NCBI GenBank assembly: GCA_964455375.1 | Contig: CAYVXE010000009.1 | Location: forward strand, 1 to 64,000 | DNA length: 64,000 nt | Direction of reading: 5' to 3' | Origin: CAYVXE01 sp964455375 | GTDB lineage: Bacteria > Zhuqueibacterota > Zhuqueibacteria > Oceanimicrobiales > Oceanimicrobiaceae | Part shown: piece by piece, positions 17,589 to 26,177 of the stretch | Position numbering within the stretch: the first letter of the stretch is position 1 | Layout of the letters: each line of letters opens with the position of its first letter | Made by a program: the position numbers and the translations under genes | Notes under the pieces: generated by a model | What the model was told of the DNA's origin: nothing | The model's input: the letters and a program-made list of their open reading frames with translations, nothing else | Databases searched by the model: none

Positions 17589-20500
17589 ATGCACGAAACG
17601 TCTGTTTTAATCGTTGATAATGAATCGATGATTCTGGATTTAATGCAGGAGGCATTAAATAAGGAATATAAAATCTATGCCGCTCCAAGTGGAAAGGAGG
17701 CATTAGGAATCTTAGAGGACAGGCAAGTCCAGATTATTCTTTCCGACCTGCGCATGCCCAAAATGACGGGTCTGCAATTCCTCGAAAAGGCGCAAAGCAT
17801 TTCACCCGATTCCATCAAGATTTTATTTACGGGTTATGCCGATATGGAGTCAGCGGTTCAGGCTGTTAATTCAGGACTGGTTTGGCGGTATTTAAATAAA
17901 CCTTTAGACCTGAACAAGTTGTCCCGGATTATAAAAGAAGCAGCCGGGTGCTATGATTCGTATTTAGATAAACAGCATCTAACGCATAAACTCCAGCACA
18001 TAAATAAATCCCTCGAAGAAGAAATTAGCAAACGCACCAGCGATTTTAAAAAATCGGAGGAGCGTTACAAGTTGCTGGTTGAACAAAGTTTGGACGGCAT
18101 CTATCGTAGTACCCCAGATGGCCGATTTATCACTGTGAATAAAGCATTTGTGAAAATGCTCGGTTATCGCACAAAAAAGGAATTGATGAGCGTCAATATC
18201 ACCAGGGATATTTATTGGTCTGAAAAAGAACGTCACACTGTTCTTTCGCAGTTATCTCAAAAGGCACATCCCGAATCAATCGTTTTCCGGTTAAAAAAGA
18301 AAAACGGCCAGGCTCTTTGGGTTGAAAATCACGGGCATGCGGTTTACAACGATGATGGGATGATTCGATATTATGAAGGGATCGTTCGTGATATCTCGGA
18401 TCGAAAGCAAGCAGAAGATGCGTTGAAAGAACAGAAAGAGTATTTCGAGTCTTTGTTTAAAACCGCTCCCAATCCCATTGTCTTGTTAGATATGAAATCC
18501 CATGTGGTTAATGTAAATCCGGCTTTTGAGAAACTATTTGGTTATACATTAAAGGAAATCAAAGGGGAAAAAATTGAGAAATTTATCGTTCCGGATGACG
18601 GGCGTGAGGAAGCAAAAACGATTTTTAGTCGTGTGAGTCGTGGTAAAAACGTGTTTTGTGAAGTTTTGAGAAAACGCAAAGACGGCTCACTTGTGGATGT
18701 GGAAATCAGTGGAACCACCATCTCGAACAGGGGCCGGAAGATTGGGTATTACATTAACTATCGGGATAATTCGGAAAGAAAGCGTACTGAAGAAGAACTA
18801 AAGTCGTTAAATTTTGAATTAGTCTCCAGTAAGCAACAATTAAGTGCAGCATTTCAACAGTTGATCGCCAGCAATACTCAGTTAATTGCAAATGAGAAGG
18901 CGCTTCGACAAAGCGAAGAACTTTTTCGTTTGATATCTGAAAACGCTGCGGATTTAATTGCCCTGGTTGATCGAAAGGGAAATTATTTATACAACAGCCC
19001 GTCGTTTCAGACATTGCTAGGTTATTCTCCCCGAGAATTGCTGGGCACGTGGTGTTTTAATTATGTTCATGAGGATAATCAGGGGGAGGTAGTCGAGGCA
19101 TTTCAGAAATCGTTGCGTTCTAAAAGCGGACATGTCATCGAGTTTCGCATTAAAGATAAGAACGGGAACTGGCGGGTTGTTGAAACATCCAGCAACGTTA
19201 TCTGCGGTGCAAGCGGGGAACCTGAAAAGCTCGTTATGGTTTCACATGATATCACCAAGCGCAAACAAACCGAAAATGAATTACAAAAAGCGAAGGAGTC
19301 TTCCGAATCTGCTAATTTAGCCAAGAGCGAGTTTTTGGCAAATATGAGCCACGAAATCCGGACGCCATTGAATGGAATCATCGGCTATTCAGATTTGTTG
19401 TTAGATGAAAATTTGTCTGAAGCACAATATGAATTTGCAAAAGTGATTCAATCTTCTGCAAACTACCTCCTGGACATCATCAATGAAATATTGGACTTGT
19501 CGAAAATTGAGTCTCAGGGAATTGAGTTAGATGAGCGACCGTTTGTTTTAAAAGAAATACTGAACGGTAAAATCCACGTTATTCAGCCTCGGATTGCCGA
19601 AAAGGCCATCGATCTGAGTTTGCACATTTCTGCAGAAGTACCCAAAATATTGATTGGTGATCCCATTCGTGTTGGCCAAATTGTATTGAACCTTTTGGCA
19701 AATGCCGCAAAATTTACCGATGAGGGGTCGATTACGCTTTCCGTTAAACGATCAGAAAAATCGCACGCCACAGAAGATTTGTTCCCGTTGGAAATATGTG
19801 TTTCAGATACCGGAATCGGTATCGCCAATGAAAAATTGGAATACATTTTCCAAAGTTTCAGTCAGGTGGATGGCTCTTCGTCCCGCCGATACGAAGGGAC
19901 TGGTCTTGGTTTAGCCATTACAGAAAGGCTCGTGACGTTCATGGGAGGCAAAGTTGATGTTCAAAGCTCCCTGGGTGAGGGGTCTACTTTTGTGATAATG
20001 CTGCCTTTAAAGCCGTATACCCCGGGTAAGAAAAATTATCTTTCAGAAGCCTCTGCAGGGTCAGATCTTTATGACCATGATATTGCTAAGGAACGCAGAA
20101 AAATTAAAAAAATTAAAACGACAACACCCCATGTTTTGCTTGCTGAAGACAATGAGATGAACTGGCGCTTATTTAAAGAAATTTTGACACAAATTGGTTA
20201 CAAGGTAACCATTGTCGAAAATGGCGAGGAAGCTTTGCAAGCACTTGCGGTGGAATCTTTCGATATGATTTTAATGGACATGCAAATGCCGGTTATGGAT
20301 GGTTTTGAAACAACGCGCAGAATTCGTCAGAATAAAAATTTTGATTCGCTTCCCATTATCGCGTTAACTGCGTACGCAATGATGGGAGACGCTGAGAAGT
20401 GCATGGAGGCGGGCTGTGACAACTATATTACCAAACCAATTAACAAGAAAAAATTTATTTCCTGTATTCGTTCTTACTTTGATGAGACCTCAGAAGATAC

Positions 20501-20816
20501 GACGTTGAAAGAAGAAAAATATGATGATCTGGAAGCTGAAATTCAGAAGGAAATGGCAAAACTTAAGGATTACTATTTGGATAATTTACAAAGTCGGTGT
20601 CAGTCACTGGAAAAGGAATTAGAATTAAAAAATTACAAGGAAATTTCTTTTATTGGCCACAGCATTAAAGGCAGCGGTTCCAGTTACGGTTTTGATGAGA
20701 TATCACAATTGGGATTCGACATTGAACAGGCAGCGCAGAAAAATGATTTGTCTGAGTTGAAGTCGCTTATAGGTAAATTTAGGGAGTTCCTTAAGAACCA
20801 AAACGCGACATTGTAA
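17589..20816 (+). CDS. Hybrid sensor histidine kinase (REC-PAS-PAS-PAS-HisKA-HATPase-REC-HPt)
   Basis: This 1075-aa cytoplasmic protein holds, in order: a receiver domain (residues 5-120, phosphoacceptor D53 in LSDLRMPKMTG), a coiled coil (about 130-160), three PAS domains with PAC motifs (about 155-275, 285-405 and 445-565), a HisKA domain with H588 in NMSHEIRTPLN, an ATPase domain with DTGIGI and GTGLGLAI, a second receiver (D897 in LMDMQMPVMDG) and a C-terminal HPt domain (H1024 in GHSIKGSG). It therefore contains a full His-Asp-His relay and is itself a target of an upstream kinase through the first receiver. It has no membrane segments. No output regulator is adjacent, so its target is unknown. 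Confidence 0.95.
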   Translation: MHETSVLIVDNESMILDLMQEALNKEYKIYAAPSGKEALGILEDRQVQIILSDLRMPKMTGLQFLEKAQSISPDSIKILFTGYADMESAVQAVNSGLVWRYLNKPLDLNKLSRIIKEAAGCYDSYLDKQHLTHKLQHINKSLEEEISKRTSDFKKSEERYKLLVEQSLDGIYRSTPDGRFITVNKAFVKMLGYRTKKELMSVNITRDIYWSEKERHTVLSQLSQKAHPESIVFRLKKKNGQALWVENHGHAVYNDDGMIRYYEGIVRDISDRKQAEDALKEQKEYFESLFKTAPNPIVLLDMKSHVVNVNPAFEKLFGYTLKEIKGEKIEKFIVPDDGREEAKTIFSRVSRGKNVFCEVLRKRKDGSLVDVEISGTTISNRGRKIGYYINYRDNSERKRTEEELKSLNFELVSSKQQLSAAFQQLIASNTQLIANEKALRQSEELFRLISENAADLIALVDRKGNYLYNSPSFQTLLGYSPRELLGTWCFNYVHEDNQGEVVEAFQKSLRSKSGHVIEFRIKDKNGNWRVVETSSNVICGASGEPEKLVMVSHDITKRKQTENELQKAKESSESANLAKSEFLANMSHEIRTPLNGIIGYSDLLLDENLSEAQYEFAKVIQSSANYLLDIINEILDLSKIESQGIELDERPFVLKEILNGKIHVIQPRIAEKAIDLSLHISAEVPKILIGDPIRVGQIVLNLLANAAKFTDEGSITLSVKRSEKSHATEDLFPLEICVSDTGIGIANEKLEYIFQSFSQVDGSSSRRYEGTGLGLAITERLVTFMGGKVDVQSSLGEGSTFVIMLPLKPYTPGKKNYLSEASAGSDLYDHDIAKERRKIKKIKTTTPHVLLAEDNEMNWRLFKEILTQIGYKVTIVENGEEALQALAVESFDMILMDMQMPVMDGFETTRRIRQNKNFDSLPIIALTAYAMMGDAEKCMEAGCDNYITKPINKKKFISCIRSYFDETSEDTTLKEEKYDDLEAEIQKEMAKLKDYYLDNLQSRCQSLEKELELKNYKEISFIGHSIKGSGSSYGFDEISQLGFDIEQAAQKNDLSELKSLIGKFREFLKNQNATL

Positions 20817-20961
20817 TCATACCCATGCGTCAATTTGTATGTGCATTTCCCGCATAGGTGCTTCGAGAAAGGCACAAAGTTTTTTCCCTCCATCCAACTT
20901 TAAAACACTCACATTCTAAAAAATTGCCGGGAATACTTCAGGAAGGCACCAGCGTTTTGAG

Positions 20962-20990
20962 TTGACATTTTGGTGGAAATTGGTTTTATT
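20962..20990 (+). promoter_or_regulatory. Possible promoter of the 5'-3' exonuclease gene
   Basis: A perfect TTGACA (20962-20967) is followed after 17 bases by TTTATT (20985-20990), a partial match to the -10 box, about 90 bases before the start codon. Confidence 0.4.
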
Positions 20991-21081
20991 TTATTTCTCA
21001 TGAAGTAATTGACCCTCTCCTTTACCGTTGTTCTTCATGGTAAGGATAATATAAGGATTTTCATAAAATTCAAGGCTTAGC

Positions 21082-21963
21082 ATGTCTGAAATCTATTTGA
21101 TTGACGCCAGCCCATATATATTTCGCGCTTATTATTCAATTCCAACAACGATGAAATCACCCGGTGGAAATGCGGTGAATGCTGTTTATGGCTTTACCGA
21201 TTTTCTGCTCCAGATTCTAAAAAGGAAAAGGCCACAATATATCGCAGTCGCTTTCGACGGCAGTTTGACCACATCTTTCAGAAATGACATCTATCCGGAG
21301 TATAAATCGCAACGGGATCTGCCGCCTGCTGCGTTGGAAACACAAATACATTCATGTCTTGAGATGGCGAAAGCACTGGGGATGAGAACATTTATCGATG
21401 ATCAATTTGAGTCCGATGATTTAATCGGCTCTATTCTTGCAAAAATAAGGTACGAATTTCATTCATTTTGTATCGTGTCCAGCGATAAGGACTTTGCGCA
21501 ATTGGTGGATGAGAAAACGTGTCTGTGGGATTTTGCACGGGATCGATCTTACGATATCGGAAAAGTTCAGGAAAAATTTGGTGTAATGCCGGAACGGATT
21601 GTCGATCTTTTTGCTTTGATGGGAGATGCCGTGGATAATATCCCGGGGGTCAAAGGAATTGGAGCTAAAACGGCGGTTAAACTTTTAACTCAATTTGATA
21701 ATTTGGAAAATATTTATGCAAGGTTAGAGTCTTTTGACGGAGATGGATTCAGGGGTTGGCAGTCTGTAAAAGAGAAATTGAAATCTGCAAAAAATCTGGC
21801 AGAAATATCAAAAGTGCTAGCTCGAATTTCAGTGGATGCTCCTCTTGAGCTTAAGGTACAAGATCTACGGTATCAGGGTGTCTCTGAGTCAGAGGTGGAA
21901 CGACTTTTTGAAAAATATGGATTTCAAAGAATCCGGCAAAGAATTCCACAATGGGCTTTTTGA
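21082..21963 (+). CDS. Stand-alone 5'-3' exonuclease / flap endonuclease of the DNA polymerase I N-terminal type
   Basis: This 293-aa protein is a complete PIN-like 5'-3' exonuclease: the N-terminal metal site LIDASPYIFRAYYS, the arch-like region AFDGSLTTSFRNDIYPEYK, the acidic cluster DDQFESDDLIGS, SSDKDFAQLV, and the helix-hairpin-helix segment DAVDNIPGVKGIGAKTAVKL. Such enzymes remove RNA primers and 5' flaps. The conserved acidic residues look intact, unlike the Xni form that lost some metal ligands. Polymerase parts are absent, so it is a separate gene and not a truncated polA: there is no further pol-like sequence downstream. It has no operon partner. Confidence 0.9.
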   Translation: MSEIYLIDASPYIFRAYYSIPTTMKSPGGNAVNAVYGFTDFLLQILKRKRPQYIAVAFDGSLTTSFRNDIYPEYKSQRDLPPAALETQIHSCLEMAKALGMRTFIDDQFESDDLIGSILAKIRYEFHSFCIVSSDKDFAQLVDEKTCLWDFARDRSYDIGKVQEKFGVMPERIVDLFALMGDAVDNIPGVKGIGAKTAVKLLTQFDNLENIYARLESFDGDGFRGWQSVKEKLKSAKNLAEISKVLARISVDAPLELKVQDLRYQGVSESEVERLFEKYGFQRIRQRIPQWAF

Positions 21964-22148
21964 AAATGAATTTCACGTAACAAAAAGTGGTTGATTTTTA
22001 GAGAAACATCGGTTATATTAAAAATCTTTAAGTATCCGGCCATATACAATATTTAGTGAATAAGATAGCGCATGATTTAATAGTCCGGGTAAAAGACAAA
22101 AAATGTAACATAAGTGTCTGCTGATGCAGTCATTTATGAGGAGGTAGA

Positions 22149-22616
22149 ATGAAAGAAGAGGAAATTAAGCGATTAATAAAAATAGTTGAAGAAAGCAACA
22201 TTGGCGTGTTGGAAATTACCCGTTGGGGGAGGACGATAAAAATCTCAAAATTTTCTTCTAATTCACATCATAATGTTACCAATTTAGAACCTGCCACACA
22301 GGCTACGGCTCCGGCGTCAACTGTACCCGGGAAAGAGACTGACTCGGCCAAGGAAAGAGAATCAGGCCGTTCGAATGCGACGGAAATAAAATCCCCGATG
22401 GTCGGCACGTTTTACAGCGCACCGGCCCCGGATGCTGACCCGTACATAGGCGTTAATTCCATTGTAAGAAAAGGGCAGGTGTTATGCATTATTGAGGCGA
22501 TGAAGTTAATGAATGAGATAGAGTCTGAATTCGATGGGACGATTGTTGAAGTCCTCGTTGAAAATGCCCAGCCTGTTGAATACAATCAACCATTATTTAG
22601 AATTGAAAAAGCATAG
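22149..22616 (+). CDS. accB: Biotin carboxyl carrier protein of acetyl-CoA carboxylase
   Basis: This 155-aa protein has a helical N-terminus, an Ala/Pro/Thr-rich linker (about residues 45-75) and a C-terminal biotinyl domain with the target lysine K119 in EAMKLMNEIES, preceded by KSPMVGTFYSAPAPD. It carries CO2 from the biotin carboxylase to the carboxyltransferase in the first step of fatty acid synthesis. A strong ribosome-binding site (GAGGAGG) lies just before the ATG. The biotin carboxylase gene follows after 45 bases, as in most bacteria. The carboxyltransferase genes accA and accD are not in the window. Confidence 0.97.
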   Translation: MKEEEIKRLIKIVEESNIGVLEITRWGRTIKISKFSSNSHHNVTNLEPATQATAPASTVPGKETDSAKERESGRSNATEIKSPMVGTFYSAPAPDADPYIGVNSIVRKGQVLCIIEAMKLMNEIESEFDGTIVEVLVENAQPVEYNQPLFRIEKA

Positions 22617-22661
22617 ACATAAATTCCGTCGCCATGACGACGTAAATTCCTGAGGTTTTGC

Positions 22662-24005
22662 TTGTTTAAAAAGATACTTATTGCTAACAGAGGTGAAATT
22701 GCGCTTAGGATCATAAGAGCCTGCAAAGAGCTGGACATTCAAACGGTGGCTGTGTATTCGGAGGCGGATGCAGATTCACTACATGTACGATTTGCCGATG
22801 AAGTGGTTTGTATTGGACCAGGTCCCAGTAACCAGAGTTATTTGCAAATACCACGCATCATCAGTGCCGCTGAAGTAACCAATTCTGAAGCGATTCATCC
22901 TGGCTACGGTTTTTTAGCTGAAAATGCCGAGTTTGCTGAAATCTGTGAGTCGTGTAACATCAAATTTATCGGTCCATCGCCGCAAATGATCAACAGCATG
23001 GGGAATAAATCCTATGCGAAAAACACCATGAAAAAATCCGGAGTACCTGTCATTCCGGGAAGTGAAGGGATTTTACAGAATGTGCAGGACGCCAGAAAAA
23101 TTGCAAATGAAATCGGTTATCCGGTCATTGTAAAAGCATCCGCGGGTGGTGGTGGCCGAGGGATGCGTATCGTTCGTGAAGAGATAACACTTGAAAATGC
23201 GTTTAGTACGGCGAGGAATGAAGCCGTAGCGGGGTTTGGAAATCCTGATCTTTATATGGAGAAGTATTTTGAGAACCCCCGTCATATTGAAGTACAGTTG
23301 TTGGGGGACGCTCATGGAAATGTCTTTGCTTTGGGTGAGCGGGAATGTTCCATTCAACGGAAGCATCAGAAATTGATTGAAGAATCTCCGTCCCCGGTTA
23401 TTACTCCGAAAATACGAAAAGAAATGTGTGATGCGGCGATTAAAGGAGCTAAGTCCGTGGGATATCAGAGTGTCGGTACCATCGAATTCCTTTTCGAAAA
23501 TGGTGCGTTCTATTTTATGGAAATGAACACCAGAATTCAAGTGGAGCATCCAGTGACAGAAGCAGTGTTCGGCACGGATTTGATTAAATGGCAAATTGAA
23601 GTCGCAGCAGGTGAAAAAATAAATTGGAAAAAGGATTACAAATTACGCGGGCATGCCATAGAGTGTCGTATTAATGCTGAAGATCCGGCAAAAAATTTTC
23701 GACCCTCACCGGGACAAATTACGAGTTTCCATGTGCCCGGAGGGCCAGGTGTGCGTGTTGATACACATGCCTATGCGCAATATATTATCCCGCCTTATTA
23801 CGACTCCCTCATTGCAAAAATTATTACGCATGGTAACGACAGAGAAGAGGCAATTTTGAGAATGAGCAGAAGTCTGGAAGAATTTGTAATTGAGGGGATA
23901 AAAACAACGATACCGTTTCATCAGTTAATTCTGGAAGATAAAGATTTCCTGTCTGGAAATTTTGATACAAAATACGTAGAAAAGTTACAAGAATCTCTTT
24001 ATTAA
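22662..24005 (+). CDS. accC: Biotin carboxylase subunit of acetyl-CoA carboxylase (TTG start)
   Basis: This 447-aa ATP-grasp enzyme carboxylates biotin on AccB. It shows FKKILIANRGEIALRI at the N-terminus, the glycine-rich ATP loop ASAGGGGRGMRIV, ERECSIQRKHQKLIEE, and the active-site segment MNTRIQVEHPVTE. The length matches the family (about 450). The start codon is TTG at 22662, preceded by GAGG at a suitable distance; no ATG or GTG in a fitting position would keep the conserved FKK start. It is co-transcribed with accB and gcvH. Confidence 0.96.
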   Translation: MFKKILIANRGEIALRIIRACKELDIQTVAVYSEADADSLHVRFADEVVCIGPGPSNQSYLQIPRIISAAEVTNSEAIHPGYGFLAENAEFAEICESCNIKFIGPSPQMINSMGNKSYAKNTMKKSGVPVIPGSEGILQNVQDARKIANEIGYPVIVKASAGGGGRGMRIVREEITLENAFSTARNEAVAGFGNPDLYMEKYFENPRHIEVQLLGDAHGNVFALGERECSIQRKHQKLIEESPSPVITPKIRKEMCDAAIKGAKSVGYQSVGTIEFLFENGAFYFMEMNTRIQVEHPVTEAVFGTDLIKWQIEVAAGEKINWKKDYKLRGHAIECRINAEDPAKNFRPSPGQITSFHVPGGPGVRVDTHAYAQYIIPPYYDSLIAKIITHGNDREEAILRMSRSLEEFVIEGIKTTIPFHQLILEDKDFLSGNFDTKYVEKLQESLY

Positions 24006-24040
24006 TATGTTAGTTAATGAATGACCTGAGGAGTAAAAGC

Positions 24041-24418
24041 ATGAACGTACCACAGGAGTTGTCTTATACCGCTGAACATGAATGGGTCAGTATTGACGGA
24101 GATATTGCTACGGTGGGTATTACTGATTATGCACAAAGTGAATTGGGTGATATCGTTTTTGTAGAAATGCCGGATGTGGGTGATGAAACGACACAAATGG
24201 AGGTTTTCGGAACCATTGAAGCTGTAAAAGCCGTGTCCGAACTCTTTGCTCCTTTCACCGGCAAAGTCACTGACGTTAATTCAGCTTTGGAAGAGCAGCC
24301 CGAGCTCGTAAATAGTGATCCGTACGGAGAAGGATGGATTATTAAAATAAAAATAGTTAATCACACTGAAAAAGATAAATTACTTTCTTCGGAACAATAT
24401 AAAGCGCAAATCGCATAG
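24041..24418 (+). CDS. gcvH: Glycine cleavage system H protein / lipoyl carrier
   Basis: This 125-aa protein has the lipoyl domain of GcvH with the modified lysine K63 in GTIEAVKAVSEL and the flanking segments YTAEHEW and SELGDIVFVEMPDVG. I chose 24041 because GAGGAG sits just before it; an ATG 24 bases upstream is in frame but has no such site. It carries the aminomethyl group in glycine cleavage and is also a common entry point for lipoate. Other gcv genes are not present; it follows accC by 35 bases, so its job may be as a lipoyl carrier for other enzymes. That placement is shared in spirit by both being swinging-arm carriers, but a functional link is inference. Confidence 0.95.
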   Translation: MNVPQELSYTAEHEWVSIDGDIATVGITDYAQSELGDIVFVEMPDVGDETTQMEVFGTIEAVKAVSELFAPFTGKVTDVNSALEEQPELVNSDPYGEGWIIKIKIVNHTEKDKLLSSEQYKAQIA

Positions 24419-24680
24419 TGTGCAATATTTGCGTAGTCACCTCCTAAGATGTTACAGGATGGGAATCGCTTCTTGGAAATTAGATATCTTGTAAGTATTT
24501 GTAAGTGTCGTAATATCAATTTCTTGCGTAACTTCTAAAAATTGTTGTTTAATGGTGTGAAAATTGCAACATGAACTGATACAATTGAAAATGACTGTGT
24601 CGGGTGCCAAAATCGAAACAAACTGTATGTTTTGTTAAAGTAATGTCACTTTCTGACCGATTGTAATTACTAAAAAAGTC

Positions 24681-24709
24681 TTGACAAAAAGAATTCAAAT
24701 TTTTATATT
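24681..24709 (+). promoter_or_regulatory. Strong sigma-70-type promoter upstream of the PorV-like gene
   Basis: A perfect TTGACA (24681-24686) is followed after exactly 17 bases by TATATT (24704-24709). The predicted transcript starts near 24716, more than 200 bases before the PorV-like start codon, leaving a long leader. The preceding stretch 24419-24680 holds nothing I recognise. Confidence 0.75.
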
Positions 24710-24715
24710 AAGTAT

Positions 24716-24886
24716 TCAGTAAAAAAATAGAGGAGTTCGCCTATATAATTTCGTTATCGGTTTTGGGTTAAAAGCGTAAATACGTTTAGTTATTTTATAA
24801 TATCCAAGGCACCTTAGCGAATATTATGTAGGAAAGTCCGAATGTTTAAAGGTGTCTGAGAAACCTTTACATTCGGTTTTTTTGTT
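24716..24886 (+). promoter_or_regulatory. Structured leader with terminator and competing antiterminator: candidate attenuator or small RNA
   Basis: The leader ends in a strong terminator: CCGAATG (24838-24844) pairs with CATTCGG (24870-24876), extended inside by AAAGGT with ACCTTT, then seven T. The segment AAGGTGTC (24849-24856), part of that stem, can pair instead with GGCACCTT (24808-24815) with one G-U pair, and this would break the terminator. Mutually exclusive stems are the hallmark of attenuators and transcription-off riboswitches. The ligand or signal is unknown; the element may instead be a small RNA of about 170 nt. It does not match a riboswitch class I know. Confidence 0.6.
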
Positions 24887-24930
24887 TTATGTGTAAGAAA
24901 AACTATATATGTTTTAACTGGAGGTTAGTT

Positions 24931-25965
24931 ATGAAAAAATTATCTGCAATTCTCAGCGTACTCCTCATTTTTGCTTTTGCTGCGCAAAATGCTTATGCTG
25001 TAAGTGAGGCGGCAGTGTTGTTTTTATTGATTTCACCCAATTCCCGCGCCGGCGGTATGGGGGAGGCTGCAGTTGCGTTGGCAGATGATGCGGCAGCATC
25101 ATATTGGAATCCAGCGGGCCTGGCTTTCCAACAAGGCAAACAGTTTACATCGTTATACTCAAAATGGTTGCCTCAGTTTAATTTGGCCGATTTGTATTAT
25201 ATGTTCGGTTCCTACCGTCAATCCGTAGAGGGATTAGGAACCATTGGAGCCAATATTACTTACATCAATTTAGGCGAACAGATCATTACCGATGAAACGG
25301 GCCCGGATGCTTTGGGGACATTTAACAGCAACGAATGGGCTATCACTCTTTCTTATGGCACGTTACTTTCAGAAAATACCGGGGTTGGAATAAATGTCCG
25401 TTTTATCCGTAGTAATTTATCTAAAGTTGGTGCAGGCGCTGAAAAAGGAAACGGCCAGGCCAGCGCTTTTTCTGTTGACATAGGTGTCTTACAGAAGAAT
25501 TTGTTTATAGATAGGTTGAACTTTGGTCTCGACCTTTCAAATATTGGTCCTAAGATAACGTATGTTGACAATGAACAAGCCGATCCGCTTCCAACCAATC
25601 TCAGAGTCGGTTTCGCCTATCGAGCTGTTGATCAGGAATTTAACCGGTTAACTATTGTGGCCGACATGAACAAACTCCTAGTACATAAAAATAGTGATGG
25701 CACATCAGACTCGGTATCGAAAGCCATTTTTTCGGCATGGAGTAATAATGATATTATCTATAACGTTGGTGCAGAGTACTGGTACGCAAATCTCATCGCA
25801 TTGCGCGCAGGGTATAATTATGATAATGCCGGAAATAGTAAATATTTGACGCTTGGAGCCGGTTTGCGTTATTCTATCTATCAATTTGATTTTGGGTACA
25901 TCTCAGCCGGAAACAATCACCCGCTTTCCGACACCATGAGATTTTCCTTAACCGTAGGTCGTTAA
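24931..25965 (+). CDS. PorV/PorQ-family outer-membrane beta-barrel protein
   Basis: The start at 24931 follows GGAGG and gives a signal peptide (MKKLSAILSVLLIFAFAAQN, cleavage near AYA). The frame extends 14 codons upstream without a matching ribosome-binding site. The mature protein begins with the family signature LLISPNSRAGGMGEAAVAL followed by DDAAASYWNPAGLA, and continues as a barrel with alternating aromatic strands to a C-terminal strand (MRFSLTVGR). PorV-type barrels of the FadL superfamily act in type IX secretion, where PorV shuttles cargo to the surface attachment complex. The window also codes for proteins with the matching C-terminal signal. It could instead be one of the many paralogues without a secretion role. 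Confidence 0.85.
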   Translation: MKKLSAILSVLLIFAFAAQNAYAVSEAAVLFLLISPNSRAGGMGEAAVALADDAAASYWNPAGLAFQQGKQFTSLYSKWLPQFNLADLYYMFGSYRQSVEGLGTIGANITYINLGEQIITDETGPDALGTFNSNEWAITLSYGTLLSENTGVGINVRFIRSNLSKVGAGAEKGNGQASAFSVDIGVLQKNLFIDRLNFGLDLSNIGPKITYVDNEQADPLPTNLRVGFAYRAVDQEFNRLTIVADMNKLLVHKNSDGTSDSVSKAIFSAWSNNDIIYNVGAEYWYANLIALRAGYNYDNAGNSKYLTLGAGLRYSIYQFDFGYISAGNNHPLSDTMRFSLTVGR

Positions 25966-25980
25966 TCTTAATTTAAATTT

Positions 25981-26040
25981 GGGGTTATCTGAAAATTGCA
26001 TTCCATTGTGAGAGAATGTTTACAGGTTAACCCCCTATTT
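25981..26040 (+). terminator. Hairpin after the PorV-like gene, probably a terminator
   Basis: GGGGTTA (25981-25987) pairs with TAACCCC (26028-26034), with an inner stem CATTC/GAATG (25999-26003 and 26014-26018), followed by a T-rich stretch. The tail is weak for a classical terminator. Confidence 0.6.
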
Positions 26041-26177
26041 ATATCAATTGAAATCACAAAAAAATCAGGTTAATTTCTATTGACACTGATTCACACGTTG
26101 AATGCACTTTCCTGCAGAGTAAAAAATCGGCTAACTGAAACGAAGCGGAATCATTTAAATTTATAGTTAAAGTCAAT

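Noticed and set aside
23073..23594. 173-codon open frame on the minus strand
   Set aside because: Shadow of accC.
24830..24840. AGGAAAGTCCG, a match to the RNase P RNA CR-I motif
   Set aside because: Other conserved RNase P elements are missing and the transcribed region is only about 170 nt; the bases fit the leader's terminator stem.
26080..26108. Perfect TTGACA upstream of the M6-like gene
   Set aside because: No -10-like box at 16-18 bases (TGCACT at 17), so I do not call a promoter.
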